Source: Streptomyces sp. (GTDB lineage: Bacteria > Actinomycetota > Actinomycetes > Streptomycetales > Streptomycetaceae). From it: 64,000 nt of DNA. The position numbers and the translations under genes were made by a program. Positions 8,264 to 16,778 of the stretch are shown piece after piece. The stretch covers positions 62,001 to 126,000 of the forward strand of contig NZ_JAEKKT010000114.1 in assembly GCF_019510245.1 (NCBI RefSeq), given 5' to 3'. Position 1 is the stretch's first letter. The number at the start of each line of letters is the position of its first letter. The notes below the pieces were generated by a model. That model saw only the letters and a program-made list of their open reading frames with translations. It ran no database searches and was not told the DNA's origin.

Positions 8264-9133
8264 GTGAGTCAGTTCCTGCTTGTCCTGGTCAGCGGTGTGG
8301 CGAGTGGAGCCGTGTACGGCCTCATGGGCCTCGGGCTGGTCATCATCTACCGGGCCACGGACGTCGTGAACTTCGCGATGGCCTCGCTCGCGACCCTGGG
8401 CCTGTACGTGGCGGTCTCGCTCCACGACCGCGGCGTGGCGACGGCGCTCGGTGTCCTCGCCGCCGTCGCGGTCACCGTCGCGGCGGGCCTGCTGGTGCGC
8501 GAGACCGTGATCCGGCCGCTGGGCCAGGGACAGCTGTTCTCCGCGCTCGTCGTGACCATGGGGGTCTCGCTGATCGCCGAGAACCTGGCCGGGTCGGTCT
8601 GGGGCGAACAGCCCAGGGACTTCCCCAGCCTGGTGGACGGCACCGTGCGCTGGTCGGGCGCGGCGCTGCCGGTGCAGAGTCTGGTGACGATCGGTGTCGC
8701 CGCGGTGGCGATGGCGCTGGTGGGCTTCCTGTTCTCGCGCACCACGCTCGGCTCGGCCATGCGTGCCGTGGCCGAGTCGGCCGAGACGGCCCGGGTGGTC
8801 GGCCTCGGCGCCCAGCGGCTCGCCCGGATCTCCTGGGCCCTCGGCCTCGGCCTCGCCGCGCTGGCCGCGTGCCTGTACGCGCCGCGCTCGGGCCTTGCGA
8901 CCACGGCGCTCACCGCACCGCTGTTCCGGGCCTTCGCGGGGATCTTCCTGGGGGGTCTGACCAGCATGTACGGGGCCGTCGCCGGCGGGCTGGCCATCGG
9001 TGTCCTGGACAACCTGGCGGCGAACTACGTCTCCGCCAGCTTCCGCGACACGTTCGTGTTCTCGTTCACCGTGCTGGTGCTGCTGATCCGCCCCCAGGGC
9101 GTGTTCGGCACCCGCACCTTCCAGCGCGTCTGA
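8264..9133 (+). CDS. livH: branched-chain-type ABC transporter permease (LivH-like)
   Basis: 289 residues, GTG start behind GAGGGAGG. Eight or so hydrophobic segments and the family motifs GLGLVIIYRATDVVNFA (N-terminus) and GAVAGGLAIGVLDNLAA (C-terminus) identify the LivH class of inner-membrane permease. It is the first gene of a rightward import operon with the fused permease-ATPase gene 12 bases later and the binding protein after that. In catabolic islands, transporters of this class often carry aromatic, terpenoid or steroid-derived carboxylates rather than amino acids; the neighbouring CoA enzymes favour that here. Controlled, by inference, through operator D. Confidence 0.9.
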   Translation: MSQFLLVLVSGVASGAVYGLMGLGLVIIYRATDVVNFAMASLATLGLYVAVSLHDRGVATALGVLAAVAVTVAAGLLVRETVIRPLGQGQLFSALVVTMGVSLIAENLAGSVWGEQPRDFPSLVDGTVRWSGAALPVQSLVTIGVAAVAMALVGFLFSRTTLGSAMRAVAESAETARVVGLGAQRLARISWALGLGLAALAACLYAPRSGLATTALTAPLFRAFAGIFLGGLTSMYGAVAGGLAIGVLDNLAANYVSASFRDTFVFSFTVLVLLIRPQGVFGTRTFQRV

Positions 9134-9145
9134 GGGGTCGCATCC

Positions 9146-11725
9146 ATGGTCTTCAACCGTTCCGTCCTGGCGAGGGCCGCCCTGGGACCGGCCGCCGGCG
9201 CGGTGCTCATGGTGTTCATGGCGGCCGGCGCGATCCCGGCGTACCAGATGTACTCGGTGGCCCTGGCGGCCGTGTACACGATCGTCGTCCTGTCGGTCGG
9301 CCTGCTCGCCGGCTGGTCCGGCATCTGGTCGGTGGGCCACCCCGCGTTCTTCGCCCTCGGCGCCTACTTCGCGGCGTACGGCAGCGCGCACGGCTGGGCG
9401 CTGGAGGCGGTGGTCCTGGCGGCGGTCGCCGTCGGTGCCGCCCTGGGTGCCTTCCTCGGATACGCGGGCGCCCGGTTCTCGGTCCTCTACATCGCGCTGC
9501 TGACCCTCGCCTTCACCACGGTGACCCTGGAGCTGGTCAACAGGTGGAGCGGCGTGACCGGGGGCGACCAGGGCGTACCGGTGCTCCAGCTGCGCAGCGA
9601 CCTGGGCCTCGGCACGTTCGCGGGCGGTGGCACCCAGGCCCAGTACCTCGCGGTGGGCGCGGCGGCCGTGGTCCTCGCCCTGGCCGTGCCCGCCCGCGCC
9701 TCGGCGCTGCGGATGCGCCTGGTCGCCGCCAAGTCGCACCCGATGGCGGCCCGTACGGTGGGGATCGCCCCGGAGGCCCAGTCGTCGCTGTCGTTCGCGG
9801 TGAGCGGGGCGTGCACGAGCTTCGCGGGCGTGCTGCTCGGCCTGATCACCGGGTTCGTCAGCCCGGACCCGTTCTCGCTCGCCTTCGGCATCTCGCTGAT
9901 CGCCGCGTGCGTGCTGGGCGGGGTCGGCTCCGTCCTGGGCGCCGTGGCCGGCGGCATCTATCTCACCTGGAGCCCCTCGCTCTCCTCCACCGTGGGGCTG
10001 CCCCAGCCGGTGGTGCAGGGCGTCGTCCTCATCGCGATCCTCCTCTTCCTGCCCGCGGGAGTCGTACCGTCCCTCGCCGCGCCCGCGCGGGGCATCCTGC
10101 GGCGCGTACGGCTACGGGCGGAGACCGGCCGGCCGCCGTCCCCCGAGCCTTCCACGGAACGGCCGGAGACCGGGCAGCCGCCGTCCTCCGAGCCCTCCCC
10201 GCCACTCCTGGGCGCCGGTCACCCGTCCGGGGCGGACGGCGAGGCCCCCGACCTCCTCCGCCTGGAGCACGTGTCCGTGGCGTACGGCGGACTCATGGCG
10301 CTGGAGGACGCCTCGCTGTCCGTGCGGCAGGACGAGATCCTGGCCGTCATCGGGCCCAACGGGGCGGGTAAGACAACCCTGTTGAACGTGCTGTCCGGGC
10401 TGACCGGAAACGGACGCGTCAGCGGCACGGCCGACTTCGCGGGACGGCCGCTGCTGACCGCCCGGGCGACCGCGCGCCGGCGGCTGGGGATCGGCCGCAC
10501 CTTCCAGCACGCGGAGGTGTTCTCCGAACTCACGGTCGCCGAGAACGTGTTGTGCACCCGCCGCCGCGTCACGGCCCGCGACCGGGACGCCGTCGCCCGG
10601 CTGCTGCGGTCCGTGGGCCTCGCGGAGGTGGCGGACCGCCGTCCCGCGGAGCTGCCCTTCGGCCTGCAGAAGCGTCTCGACCTCGCGCGGGCGATGGCCG
10701 AGAGGCCTCGGCTGCTGATCCTGGACGAGCCCTTCGGCGGTCTCGACACCGGCGAACGGACGTTGCTGGCCCAGCACATCAGGCGGCTGAATGCCGAGGG
10801 CACCGCCGTGGTTGTCATCGACCACGTCCTCGACGACCTCTTCTCCGTCGCCCACCGGGTGCTCGCCTTCGACTTCGGCCGCACCATCGGCGACGGCACC
10901 CCGGACACCGTGCTCCAGGATCCGAAGGTGCGCTCGTCCTACCTGGGCACGGTCGGCAGCCGGGCCCAACTGCCGGACGCCGTGGGCGACCGGAGCCTGA
11001 TCCGGCTGCGCGGGACAGGTCACTCGTACGGCGGTGTGGCAGCCCTGCGGGACGTCGACCTCGACGTCCGCGCAGGAACGGTGCTCGGTGTCGCGGGGGC
11101 CAACGGCGCCGGCAAGAGCACCCTCGCCGGCATCCTGCACGGCTCGCTCCGGCCCACCCACGGCGTTCGGGAGTCGGACGGCCCCGTCCGCACCAGCCTG
11201 GCTCCGGAGGGCCGCGGGCTGTTCCGGACCCTGTCGCTGCGCGAGAACCTGGAGGTCGCTGCGTACGCGGCCGGCATCACCGGCGCGGAACTGCGCGAGC
11301 GGCTGGAGGAGACCGTCCAGTGGCTGCCCGCCCGGCTGCGTGACCGGCTGTCGGCCCCGGCCGCCGGGCTGTCCGGCGGCGAGCAGCAGATGCTCGCCGT
11401 CGCCCGCGCGCTGATCGCCCGGCCGGACGTCCTGATCGTCGACGAACCGGCCCTCGGGCTGGCCCCCGCCCTGGTGGACGAGGTCTACGACCGGCTGATC
11501 CGGCTGACTCACGACGGCCTGACGGTGGTGCTGCTGGAGCAGTCGCTCAGCCGGGCCATGTCCGTCTGCCACCAGGTGGCCGTCCTGCACGAGGGCGCCG
11601 TCGCCGCCCAAGGACGGCCGGGCGAACCGGAGTTCGCCGCGCTGGCGGAGTCGGCCTACTTCAGCGGCGGCCCGGGGCCCGCCACGACCGCGGCGGCCAC
11701 CGCCCGGACCTCCCCGGTGCAGTGA
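9146..11725 (+). CDS. fused LivM permease - LivG ATPase - LivF ATPase
   Basis: 859 residues carrying three proteins that are usually separate. Residues about 1-320 are the LivM-type membrane permease (LIALLTLAFTTVTLEL region, several membrane segments). After a proline-rich linker, residues about 367-610 are a LivG-type ATPase with GPNGAGKTT near 402, the family's degenerate signature LPFGLQKRLDLARA near 502 and Walker B LLILDEPFGGLD. Residues about 615-840 are a LivF-type ATPase with GANGAGKST near 650, LSGGEQQM near 741 and VLIVDEPALGLAP. No stop or frameshift interrupts the frame, both ATPases look catalytically intact, and base composition is uniform. With the LivH subunit it would form an importer with one fixed stoichiometry. 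Confidence 0.92.
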   Translation: MVFNRSVLARAALGPAAGAVLMVFMAAGAIPAYQMYSVALAAVYTIVVLSVGLLAGWSGIWSVGHPAFFALGAYFAAYGSAHGWALEAVVLAAVAVGAALGAFLGYAGARFSVLYIALLTLAFTTVTLELVNRWSGVTGGDQGVPVLQLRSDLGLGTFAGGGTQAQYLAVGAAAVVLALAVPARASALRMRLVAAKSHPMAARTVGIAPEAQSSLSFAVSGACTSFAGVLLGLITGFVSPDPFSLAFGISLIAACVLGGVGSVLGAVAGGIYLTWSPSLSSTVGLPQPVVQGVVLIAILLFLPAGVVPSLAAPARGILRRVRLRAETGRPPSPEPSTERPETGQPPSSEPSPPLLGAGHPSGADGEAPDLLRLEHVSVAYGGLMALEDASLSVRQDEILAVIGPNGAGKTTLLNVLSGLTGNGRVSGTADFAGRPLLTARATARRRLGIGRTFQHAEVFSELTVAENVLCTRRRVTARDRDAVARLLRSVGLAEVADRRPAELPFGLQKRLDLARAMAERPRLLILDEPFGGLDTGERTLLAQHIRRLNAEGTAVVVIDHVLDDLFSVAHRVLAFDFGRTIGDGTPDTVLQDPKVRSSYLGTVGSRAQLPDAVGDRSLIRLRGTGHSYGGVAALRDVDLDVRAGTVLGVAGANGAGKSTLAGILHGSLRPTHGVRESDGPVRTSLAPEGRGLFRTLSLRENLEVAAYAAGITGAELRERLEETVQWLPARLRDRLSAPAAGLSGGEQQMLAVARALIARPDVLIVDEPALGLAPALVDEVYDRLIRLTHDGLTVVLLEQSLSRAMSVCHQVAVLHEGAVAAQGRPGEPEFAALAESAYFSGGPGPATTAAATARTSPVQ

Positions 11726-11785
11726 CATCCGTTGCGCCTGCCGCACCCCATGCGCCCGTACCAACCGTTGTGAACGAGGTGGACC

Positions 11786-12994
11786 GTGTTCCGGACAATC
11801 AGCAGATCCCGCCGTGCGGCGGGAGCGACAGCCGTGCTCGCCGTACTGGCACTGACCGCGACCGCCTGTGCCGGTCAGGACTCGGCATCGGCGGGCGGCA
11901 GCTCCTCCGAGATCCACATCGGCGCGTGGCTGCCCCTCACGGGCTCCACCGCCACGTACGGCGTGGCCGAGAAGGCGGGGGCCGACGCGTACTTCAAGAT
12001 GCTCAACGCCCAGGGTGGCGTCAACGGCCGCAAGGTCGAGTGGACCGTCAAGGACAACGCGGCCGATCCGCAGCAGACCGTGCAGATCGCACGTGAACTG
12101 GTAGGCCAGGACAAGGTCGTGGCGATCGTCAACGCGAACGGCACCTCCCAGGCGGAGGCGGCCTTCCCGTTCGTCCTCACACAGTCCAAGGTGCCGGTCC
12201 TCAACGAGGTGGGCGGCGCCGAGAACTGGTACAAGCCGCCGCGCGCCGGCCTGTTCGGCACCCAGACCCTCTACGAGGACCAGGCCGCGGCGGTCGCCGC
12301 CTGGGCGGTGCAGGACGGCGCGAAGAAGATCCTCGTCGTGCACAGCGACCCGGCCGCGTTCGTGAACGTGGCCGAGCAGGTGGCGCCCGTCGCCAAGAAG
12401 CTGGACCCCTCGGTCGACGTCGAGCGGCTGCCGGTCAAGTACCAGACCACCGACTACACCCCGGTCATCAGCAAGGTGAAGTCGGCGAAGCCGCAGGCGG
12501 TCGTCCTGATCCTCACCTCCCCCGAGGCGGCCGCCTTCCTCAAGGAGGCCAAGCTGCAGGGTCTCTCGCTGCCCACGTACGCCTACGCCCCGGTGGCGGC
12601 CGAGTCGACGATCGCCCTGGCCAAGGACGCCGCCGAGGGTCTCAAGGCCGTCCAGCTGGTCAAGGCGCCCTCGGACGACGACCCCGCGGTGAAGGAGTTC
12701 CGGACCGCGATGGCCAAGTACGAGCCCGGCCAGACCGCGGGCTTCCTCGCCCTGTGGGGCTGGAGCAACGCCAAGGTGTTCGCCGAGATCGCGAGGACCG
12801 TCAAGGGGCCCGTCACGGCCCAGTCCCTCACCGCCGCCTACCAGAAGGCGGCCGAGGTGGACCCGGGGGTGTCGCCGGTCATGAGCTTCAGCGCGAGCAA
12901 CCACCTGGGCACCCGCAGCGTGCAGAAGGTGGAGGTCAAGAACGGCGTCTGGACATCCGTGGGCGACTTCTACACTCCCCCGGCGCGCGACTGA
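11786..12994 (+). CDS. ABC transporter substrate-binding lipoprotein
   Basis: 402 residues, GTG start after an AGGTGG ribosome site. The N-terminus has two arginines, a hydrophobic stretch and a lipobox-like LTATAC, so the mature protein is probably anchored through Cys-28. The body is a type I periplasmic binding fold of the Leu/Ile/Val class: IHIGAWLPLTGSTATYGVAE at the start and repeated SAKPQAVVLILTS-type strands. It captures the substrate outside the cell for the LivH/LivMGF membrane complex. Third and last gene of the import operon; a weak hairpin follows. The ligand cannot be told from sequence. Confidence 0.9.
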   Translation: MFRTISRSRRAAGATAVLAVLALTATACAGQDSASAGGSSSEIHIGAWLPLTGSTATYGVAEKAGADAYFKMLNAQGGVNGRKVEWTVKDNAADPQQTVQIARELVGQDKVVAIVNANGTSQAEAAFPFVLTQSKVPVLNEVGGAENWYKPPRAGLFGTQTLYEDQAAAVAAWAVQDGAKKILVVHSDPAAFVNVAEQVAPVAKKLDPSVDVERLPVKYQTTDYTPVISKVKSAKPQAVVLILTSPEAAAFLKEAKLQGLSLPTYAYAPVAAESTIALAKDAAEGLKAVQLVKAPSDDDPAVKEFRTAMAKYEPGQTAGFLALWGWSNAKVFAEIARTVKGPVTAQSLTAAYQKAAEVDPGVSPVMSFSASNHLGTRSVQKVEVKNGVWTSVGDFYTPPARD

Positions 12995-13009
12995 CCCGAC
13001 AGCACCGGA

Positions 13010-13028
13010 CCACGGACCCGTGCCGTGG
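13010..13028. terminator. weak hairpin between convergent genes
   Basis: CCACGG and CCGTGG pair around a 7-base loop in the 81-base space between the binding-protein and esterase stops. Six base pairs and no T-run make this a tentative terminator. Confidence 0.3.
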
Positions 13029-13075
13029 GCCGGCGCCGTCCCGGCGGGCGGACCGTGCGGCGTTCTTCGCCCCGG

Positions 13076-14632
13076 CTAGTTGAGCGCGCTCCAGAACGCG
13101 CAGTGGTGGCGGGACATCGCCGTGCGGGTGGGGACGACGTGGTCCGGAGCCAGGGACAGCACCGTCCGCCGGGACCACCGCGGCGACGACGGGCCGTTCG
13201 GGTCGGCGGTGCGGGCGAAACGGGCCCAGTAGCCGATCATGGTGTCGGCCAGGCGGTGCTGTGCCGGGGTCAGCTCGCGGGGGCGGCCGCCCAGGTCGAA
13301 CAGATAGGGCAGTTCACTCGCGTGCGGCGCGCCGAGCGGGAACGGCGGGGTGCCCGGGGTGAGGGGTGGCGCGTGCTCGTCGGCGAACTCGTAGCGCCAG
13401 ACCGGCACCCGGGCCGCGAGCAGGCCGGCGGCGCGCGCCGTCGGGCAGGCGAAGTCCGCGTCGCCGATGACCGCGCCGAACACCGGGCCGCCGTCGGTGC
13501 CGTGCACCGGGTACTCGTCGACGATCGCCTTCGCCTGCCCCGGGGAGGGGAAGAAGGCGGCCACGACGTCGGGCCAGGTGGCGGGGGTGACGGGGTTGCC
13601 GGACTGGATGATGCCGGCGGCCCAGCCGTTGCCCTCGTCGTGGTTGTTCCCGATGAGCACGGGGACATGGTGGAAGCGGCCGGCGGCGATCACCGCCGCG
13701 GGATCACCGGGCAGCAAGGGAGTGCCGTAGGCGGGCTGTTGGTCTGTCTCCTGCACCGCGAGCAGCCGGGAGACGCGCACGCGCCGCAGACAGGCGAGGA
13801 CGTCAGGCGAGGAGCCGCAGCCGGCCTTCGCCGCGAGGTCGGCGCCCGCGCCACGTGCCGTGGCCGGCGGGACGGCGGACGGTGCGAAGGGGCGGTCGGG
13901 GCTGCCGGTGCAGGGACCGCTCTCGATGATCGCGCGATCGAAGAGTCCGGCGGCCGCGGGCGAGGCGAGTTGGGCGCAGACGCCGTAACCGCCCGCCGAC
14001 TCGCCGGCCAGCGTCACGTTGTGCGGGTCGCCGCCGAAGGCGCGGATGCCGGAGCGGACCCAGCGCAGCGCCGCCTGCTGGTCGGCCAGACCGAAGGTGC
14101 CGGAGCCGGGCAGGCCCGCGTGGGCGAGGAAACCGAGGGCCCCCAGGCGGTAGTTGACGGTGACGACCACGACGTCGCCCCGGGTGGCCAGGCGGTGGGC
14201 GTCGTACGAGCTGCCGGCCCCGGTGGTGAAACCGCCGCCGTGCAGCCACACGATCACCGGCCGGGGGCGCGCCGGTGCCGCGCCGTCGGGGGTCGTGACG
14301 TTCAGATGGAGGCAGTCCTCGTCGGTGCTGCCGCCGGGCACCTCGCCGGCCGGCTGCGGGCAGGCGCTCGCGGGCCGGGTCGCGTCCCGTACTCCGGTCC
14401 AGGCGGCCGGGCGGTGCGGCGCCGCCCAGCGCAGCGGGCCGACCGGCGGTGCCGCGTAGGGGATGCCCTCGAAGGTGCGGTAACCGTCGTGAGCGGCACC
14501 CCGCACCAGGCCTTCGCGGGTGTGCACCGTCGTGGCGACGGCGGGCCCGGCGGGCGGCGCCGGCGCCCGGGCCGGCGCGAGCAGGGCGGTCAGGGCGCAG
14601 GTCAGGGCGGTCAAGGTGCGGTGCTTGGTCAT
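13076..14632 (-). CDS. secreted carboxylesterase type B
   Basis: 518 residues. A signal peptide is evident (basic MTKHR, then a hydrophobic run ending near APPAGPA). The alpha/beta-hydrolase of the COesterase family follows, with EDCLHLNV, the nucleophile elbow LAGESAGGYG and the oxyanion motif WLHGGGF. It should hydrolyse carboxylic esters outside the cell. Length fits the family. It is a single gene; its upstream region is shared only with the tail of the response-regulator gene. An exported para-nitrobenzyl-esterase-like enzyme is the best call. Confidence 0.9.
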   Translation of the reverse strand: MTKHRTLTALTCALTALLAPARAPAPPAGPAVATTVHTREGLVRGAAHDGYRTFEGIPYAAPPVGPLRWAAPHRPAAWTGVRDATRPASACPQPAGEVPGGSTDEDCLHLNVTTPDGAAPARPRPVIVWLHGGGFTTGAGSSYDAHRLATRGDVVVVTVNYRLGALGFLAHAGLPGSGTFGLADQQAALRWVRSGIRAFGGDPHNVTLAGESAGGYGVCAQLASPAAAGLFDRAIIESGPCTGSPDRPFAPSAVPPATARGAGADLAAKAGCGSSPDVLACLRRVRVSRLLAVQETDQQPAYGTPLLPGDPAAVIAAGRFHHVPVLIGNNHDEGNGWAAGIIQSGNPVTPATWPDVVAAFFPSPGQAKAIVDEYPVHGTDGGPVFGAVIGDADFACPTARAAGLLAARVPVWRYEFADEHAPPLTPGTPPFPLGAPHASELPYLFDLGGRPRELTPAQHRLADTMIGYWARFARTADPNGPSSPRWSRRTVLSLAPDHVVPTRTAMSRHHCAFWSALN

Positions 14633-14787
14633 CGTCTCCCCCGTACGGGCCGTCGGTCGCGTCGTCCTGGGCGAGCAGGGCAGGCCAGGTCGTCGGTCTC
14701 GTCTCGACGCTAGGGCCGGTCGCCCGGGCCGCGGATCGGCCGCCAGGAGGGACCGCCACCGGGAGCGGGGGAGGACGGCGGCCCGGT

Positions 14788-14805
14788 CTCCTCCGTGAGG
14801 AGGAG
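14788..14805 (-). terminator. hairpin after the response regulator gene
   Basis: CTCCTCC, loop GTGA, GGAGGAG: a 7-base-pair GC stem just past the response-regulator stop on the minus strand, with GGCC pairs possibly extending it. There is no T-run, as is usual in this GC range. Confidence 0.45.
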
Positions 14806-14823
14806 GGCCCGGTGCCGATGCCG

Positions 14824-15483
14824 TCAGGGGCGGCGCGGTCGTACCAGGCCGTGGTCGTAGGCGGCGACGACGGCCTGGACGCGGTCGCGCAGGCCCAGTT
14901 TGCGCAGCACCGCGGTGACGTGGTTCTTGACGGTGGCTTCCGACAGCCGCAGCCGCTCGGCGATCTCCGCGTTCGACAGTGCCTGCCCGATCAGAGTGAG
15001 CACCTCCCGCTCGCGGCCGGAGAGGTCCCGCAGGGAGGGCGGCGGCGCCGGGCCGGGCGTGGTGCGCAGGAACCGGTCGAGGACCCGGCTCAGCACGGTG
15101 GGCGCCAGCAGCGCGTCACCGCGCGCGGTGACACGGATCGCGTCGACGAGTTCGGGGGCGCGGATGTCCTTCAGCAGGAAACCGCAGGCTCCGGCCCGCA
15201 GGGCGGCGACCACGTGCGCGTCCACGTCCCAGGTGGTCAGCACGAGCACCCGGGCCCGGCTGCCGTCCGCCACGATCCGCCGGGTCGCCTCGATGCCGTC
15301 CACGACGGGCATGCGTACGTCCATCAGCACCACGTCGGGCGCGAGTTCCCGGGTCAGCCGTACCGCTTCGCCGCCGTCGGACGCCTCACCGACCACCTCC
15401 AGGTCGTCCCGGGCGTCGATGATCATGCGGAATCCGGTACGGACCAGGGCCTGGTCGTCGGCCAGGATCACACGCAGCGTCAT
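14824..15483 (-). CDS. NarL/LuxR-type response regulator
   Basis: 219 residues from the ATG at 15483 (MTLRVILADDQALVRTGF). The receiver domain shows the acidic pocket ADD and phospho-acceptor Asp in VLMDVRMPVVDG. The C-terminal LuxR helix-turn-helix reads LSGREREVLTLIGQALSNAE through SEATVKNHVTAVLRKL. Its start overlaps the stop of the histidine kinase gene by one base (TGATG), so they form a coupled pair. Targets are unknown; the adjacent esterase and WGR-propeller genes are possible targets by position only. Confidence 0.93.
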   Translation of the reverse strand: MTLRVILADDQALVRTGFRMIIDARDDLEVVGEASDGGEAVRLTRELAPDVVLMDVRMPVVDGIEATRRIVADGSRARVLVLTTWDVDAHVVAALRAGACGFLLKDIRAPELVDAIRVTARGDALLAPTVLSRVLDRFLRTTPGPAPPPSLRDLSGREREVLTLIGQALSNAEIAERLRLSEATVKNHVTAVLRKLGLRDRVQAVVAAYDHGLVRPRRP

Positions 15484-16649
15484 CACACACGCTCCACCGG
15501 CAGCCGCGCCGCCACCTCGAAGCCGCCGCCGGGCAGCGGGCCCGCACGGAGACTGCCGCCCACCAGCCGCGCCCGCTCCCGCATCCCCACGAGCCCGCGC
15601 CCCGCTCCCGTCGTGCCCGAACGCCCCTGTGCCGTAAGGCCGTTGTCGGCCACGGTGACCTCCACCCACTTCCCATCCACCCGCACCCGCACGCTCACCT
15701 CGTCGGCGCCCGCCGCGTGGCGCAGGGTGTTGGTCAGGGCTTCCTGCACGATTCGGTAGGCCGCCAGGTCCACCGTGGCCGGCAGTCCGTCGGTCATGCC
15801 GTCCCGGTCCACGTGCACGGACATCCCGGTGGCCCGCACGGTGCCGGCCAGTTCGTCCAGACGCGCCAGCGAGGGCCCCGGCCGCCGCAGCTCCCCGGTC
15901 TCCTCCTCAGCCGCGTCGGGCCCGAACGCGCGGAGCAGCAGGCGCAGTTCGCCGAGCGCCGACCGGGCACCCGTCTCGATGGCCCGCAACGCCTCCCGGG
16001 CCTGTTCGGGCTGCCGGGTGAACACGTCGTCGGCGGCACCCGCCTGGACGACCATCACCGACAGGGTGTGCGCCACGACGTCGTGCACCTCGCGCGCGAT
16101 CCGCGCCCTCTCCTCCACCACGGCCCGGCGCGTCTCCGACCTCGTCCGGGCCCGCTGCGCCCTGCGCCACTGCCCCGCGGTCCACGCCAGCACCACCGTC
16201 AGCAGGAAGACCGCGAGGCCCGCGGGGCCGCCCGTGACGAAGGCCGACGGCGCCGGCAGGCACATCGCCACGAGTGCCCGCGCCGACACCCGCCGGGGCC
16301 TGATCGCCGACAGCACGCACAACGCGACCTGCGCCGCGAGCAGGGCGCCGGTCAAGGTCACCGCCGGCAGCAGCGCCCACACCGCGAGCCCCGCCGCCGC
16401 GGTCGCGGCCAGTACGGCGGCCGGGGCGCGCACCACCCACCTCAGGGCGACGGACTGCAGGAGGACCAGCGCCAGCGCCGCGGGCAGTCGTCCGGCGTGG
16501 TCCGTGCCGGTGACGAGCACCGAGGTGCCGAGGACGGCGAGCACCAGAGCGGCCGACCCGCACCACAGGGCCCGGGCCGCGCGGGGCGACGGCTCGTCCC
16601 CCGCTTCCCCGCCGAGTACGTCGTCCGGCTGCCTGCTGCTGCGGTCCAC
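15483..16649 (-). CDS. sensor histidine kinase (NarX/DesK-like, HisKA_3)
   Basis: 388 residues. Six or so N-terminal membrane segments (residues about 28-155) with almost no extracellular loop precede the dimerisation helix with phospho-acceptor His in EVHDVVAHTLSVMVVQAG. The HATPase domain follows with LTNTLRHAAGADE, VADNGLTAQG and GLVGMRERARLVGG. Such kinases often sense membrane state or ligands within the bilayer. It phosphorylates the response regulator encoded immediately downstream. Divergent from the WGR-propeller gene over about 130 bases that must hold both promoters. Confidence 0.92.
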   Translation of the reverse strand: MDRSSRQPDDVLGGEAGDEPSPRAARALWCGSAALVLAVLGTSVLVTGTDHAGRLPAALALVLLQSVALRWVVRAPAAVLAATAAAGLAVWALLPAVTLTGALLAAQVALCVLSAIRPRRVSARALVAMCLPAPSAFVTGGPAGLAVFLLTVVLAWTAGQWRRAQRARTRSETRRAVVEERARIAREVHDVVAHTLSVMVVQAGAADDVFTRQPEQAREALRAIETGARSALGELRLLLRAFGPDAAEEETGELRRPGPSLARLDELAGTVRATGMSVHVDRDGMTDGLPATVDLAAYRIVQEALTNTLRHAAGADEVSVRVRVDGKWVEVTVADNGLTAQGRSGTTGAGRGLVGMRERARLVGGSLRAGPLPGGGFEVAARLPVERV

Positions 16650-16778
16650 GCCTCGACCCTATCCACAGCCGCGGGCAGGGCGGCCGGCGAAGGCCGTTGT
16701 CAGTGGCTCGGGCTACGTTCTGATCAGTGGATCCCCCGGACGGACGGCGGATCCGTATGGGGAGGGGTCTGGTCTGCC

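Noticed and set aside
6671..9739. A 1022-codon open frame on the minus strand
   Set aside because: It crosses two real genes and their promoter on the other strand, and its product is repetitive without any domain.
10112..12904. A 930-codon minus-strand frame opposite the ABC importer genes
   Set aside because: Antisense to intact ATPase and binding-protein genes; composition is typical of shadow frames.
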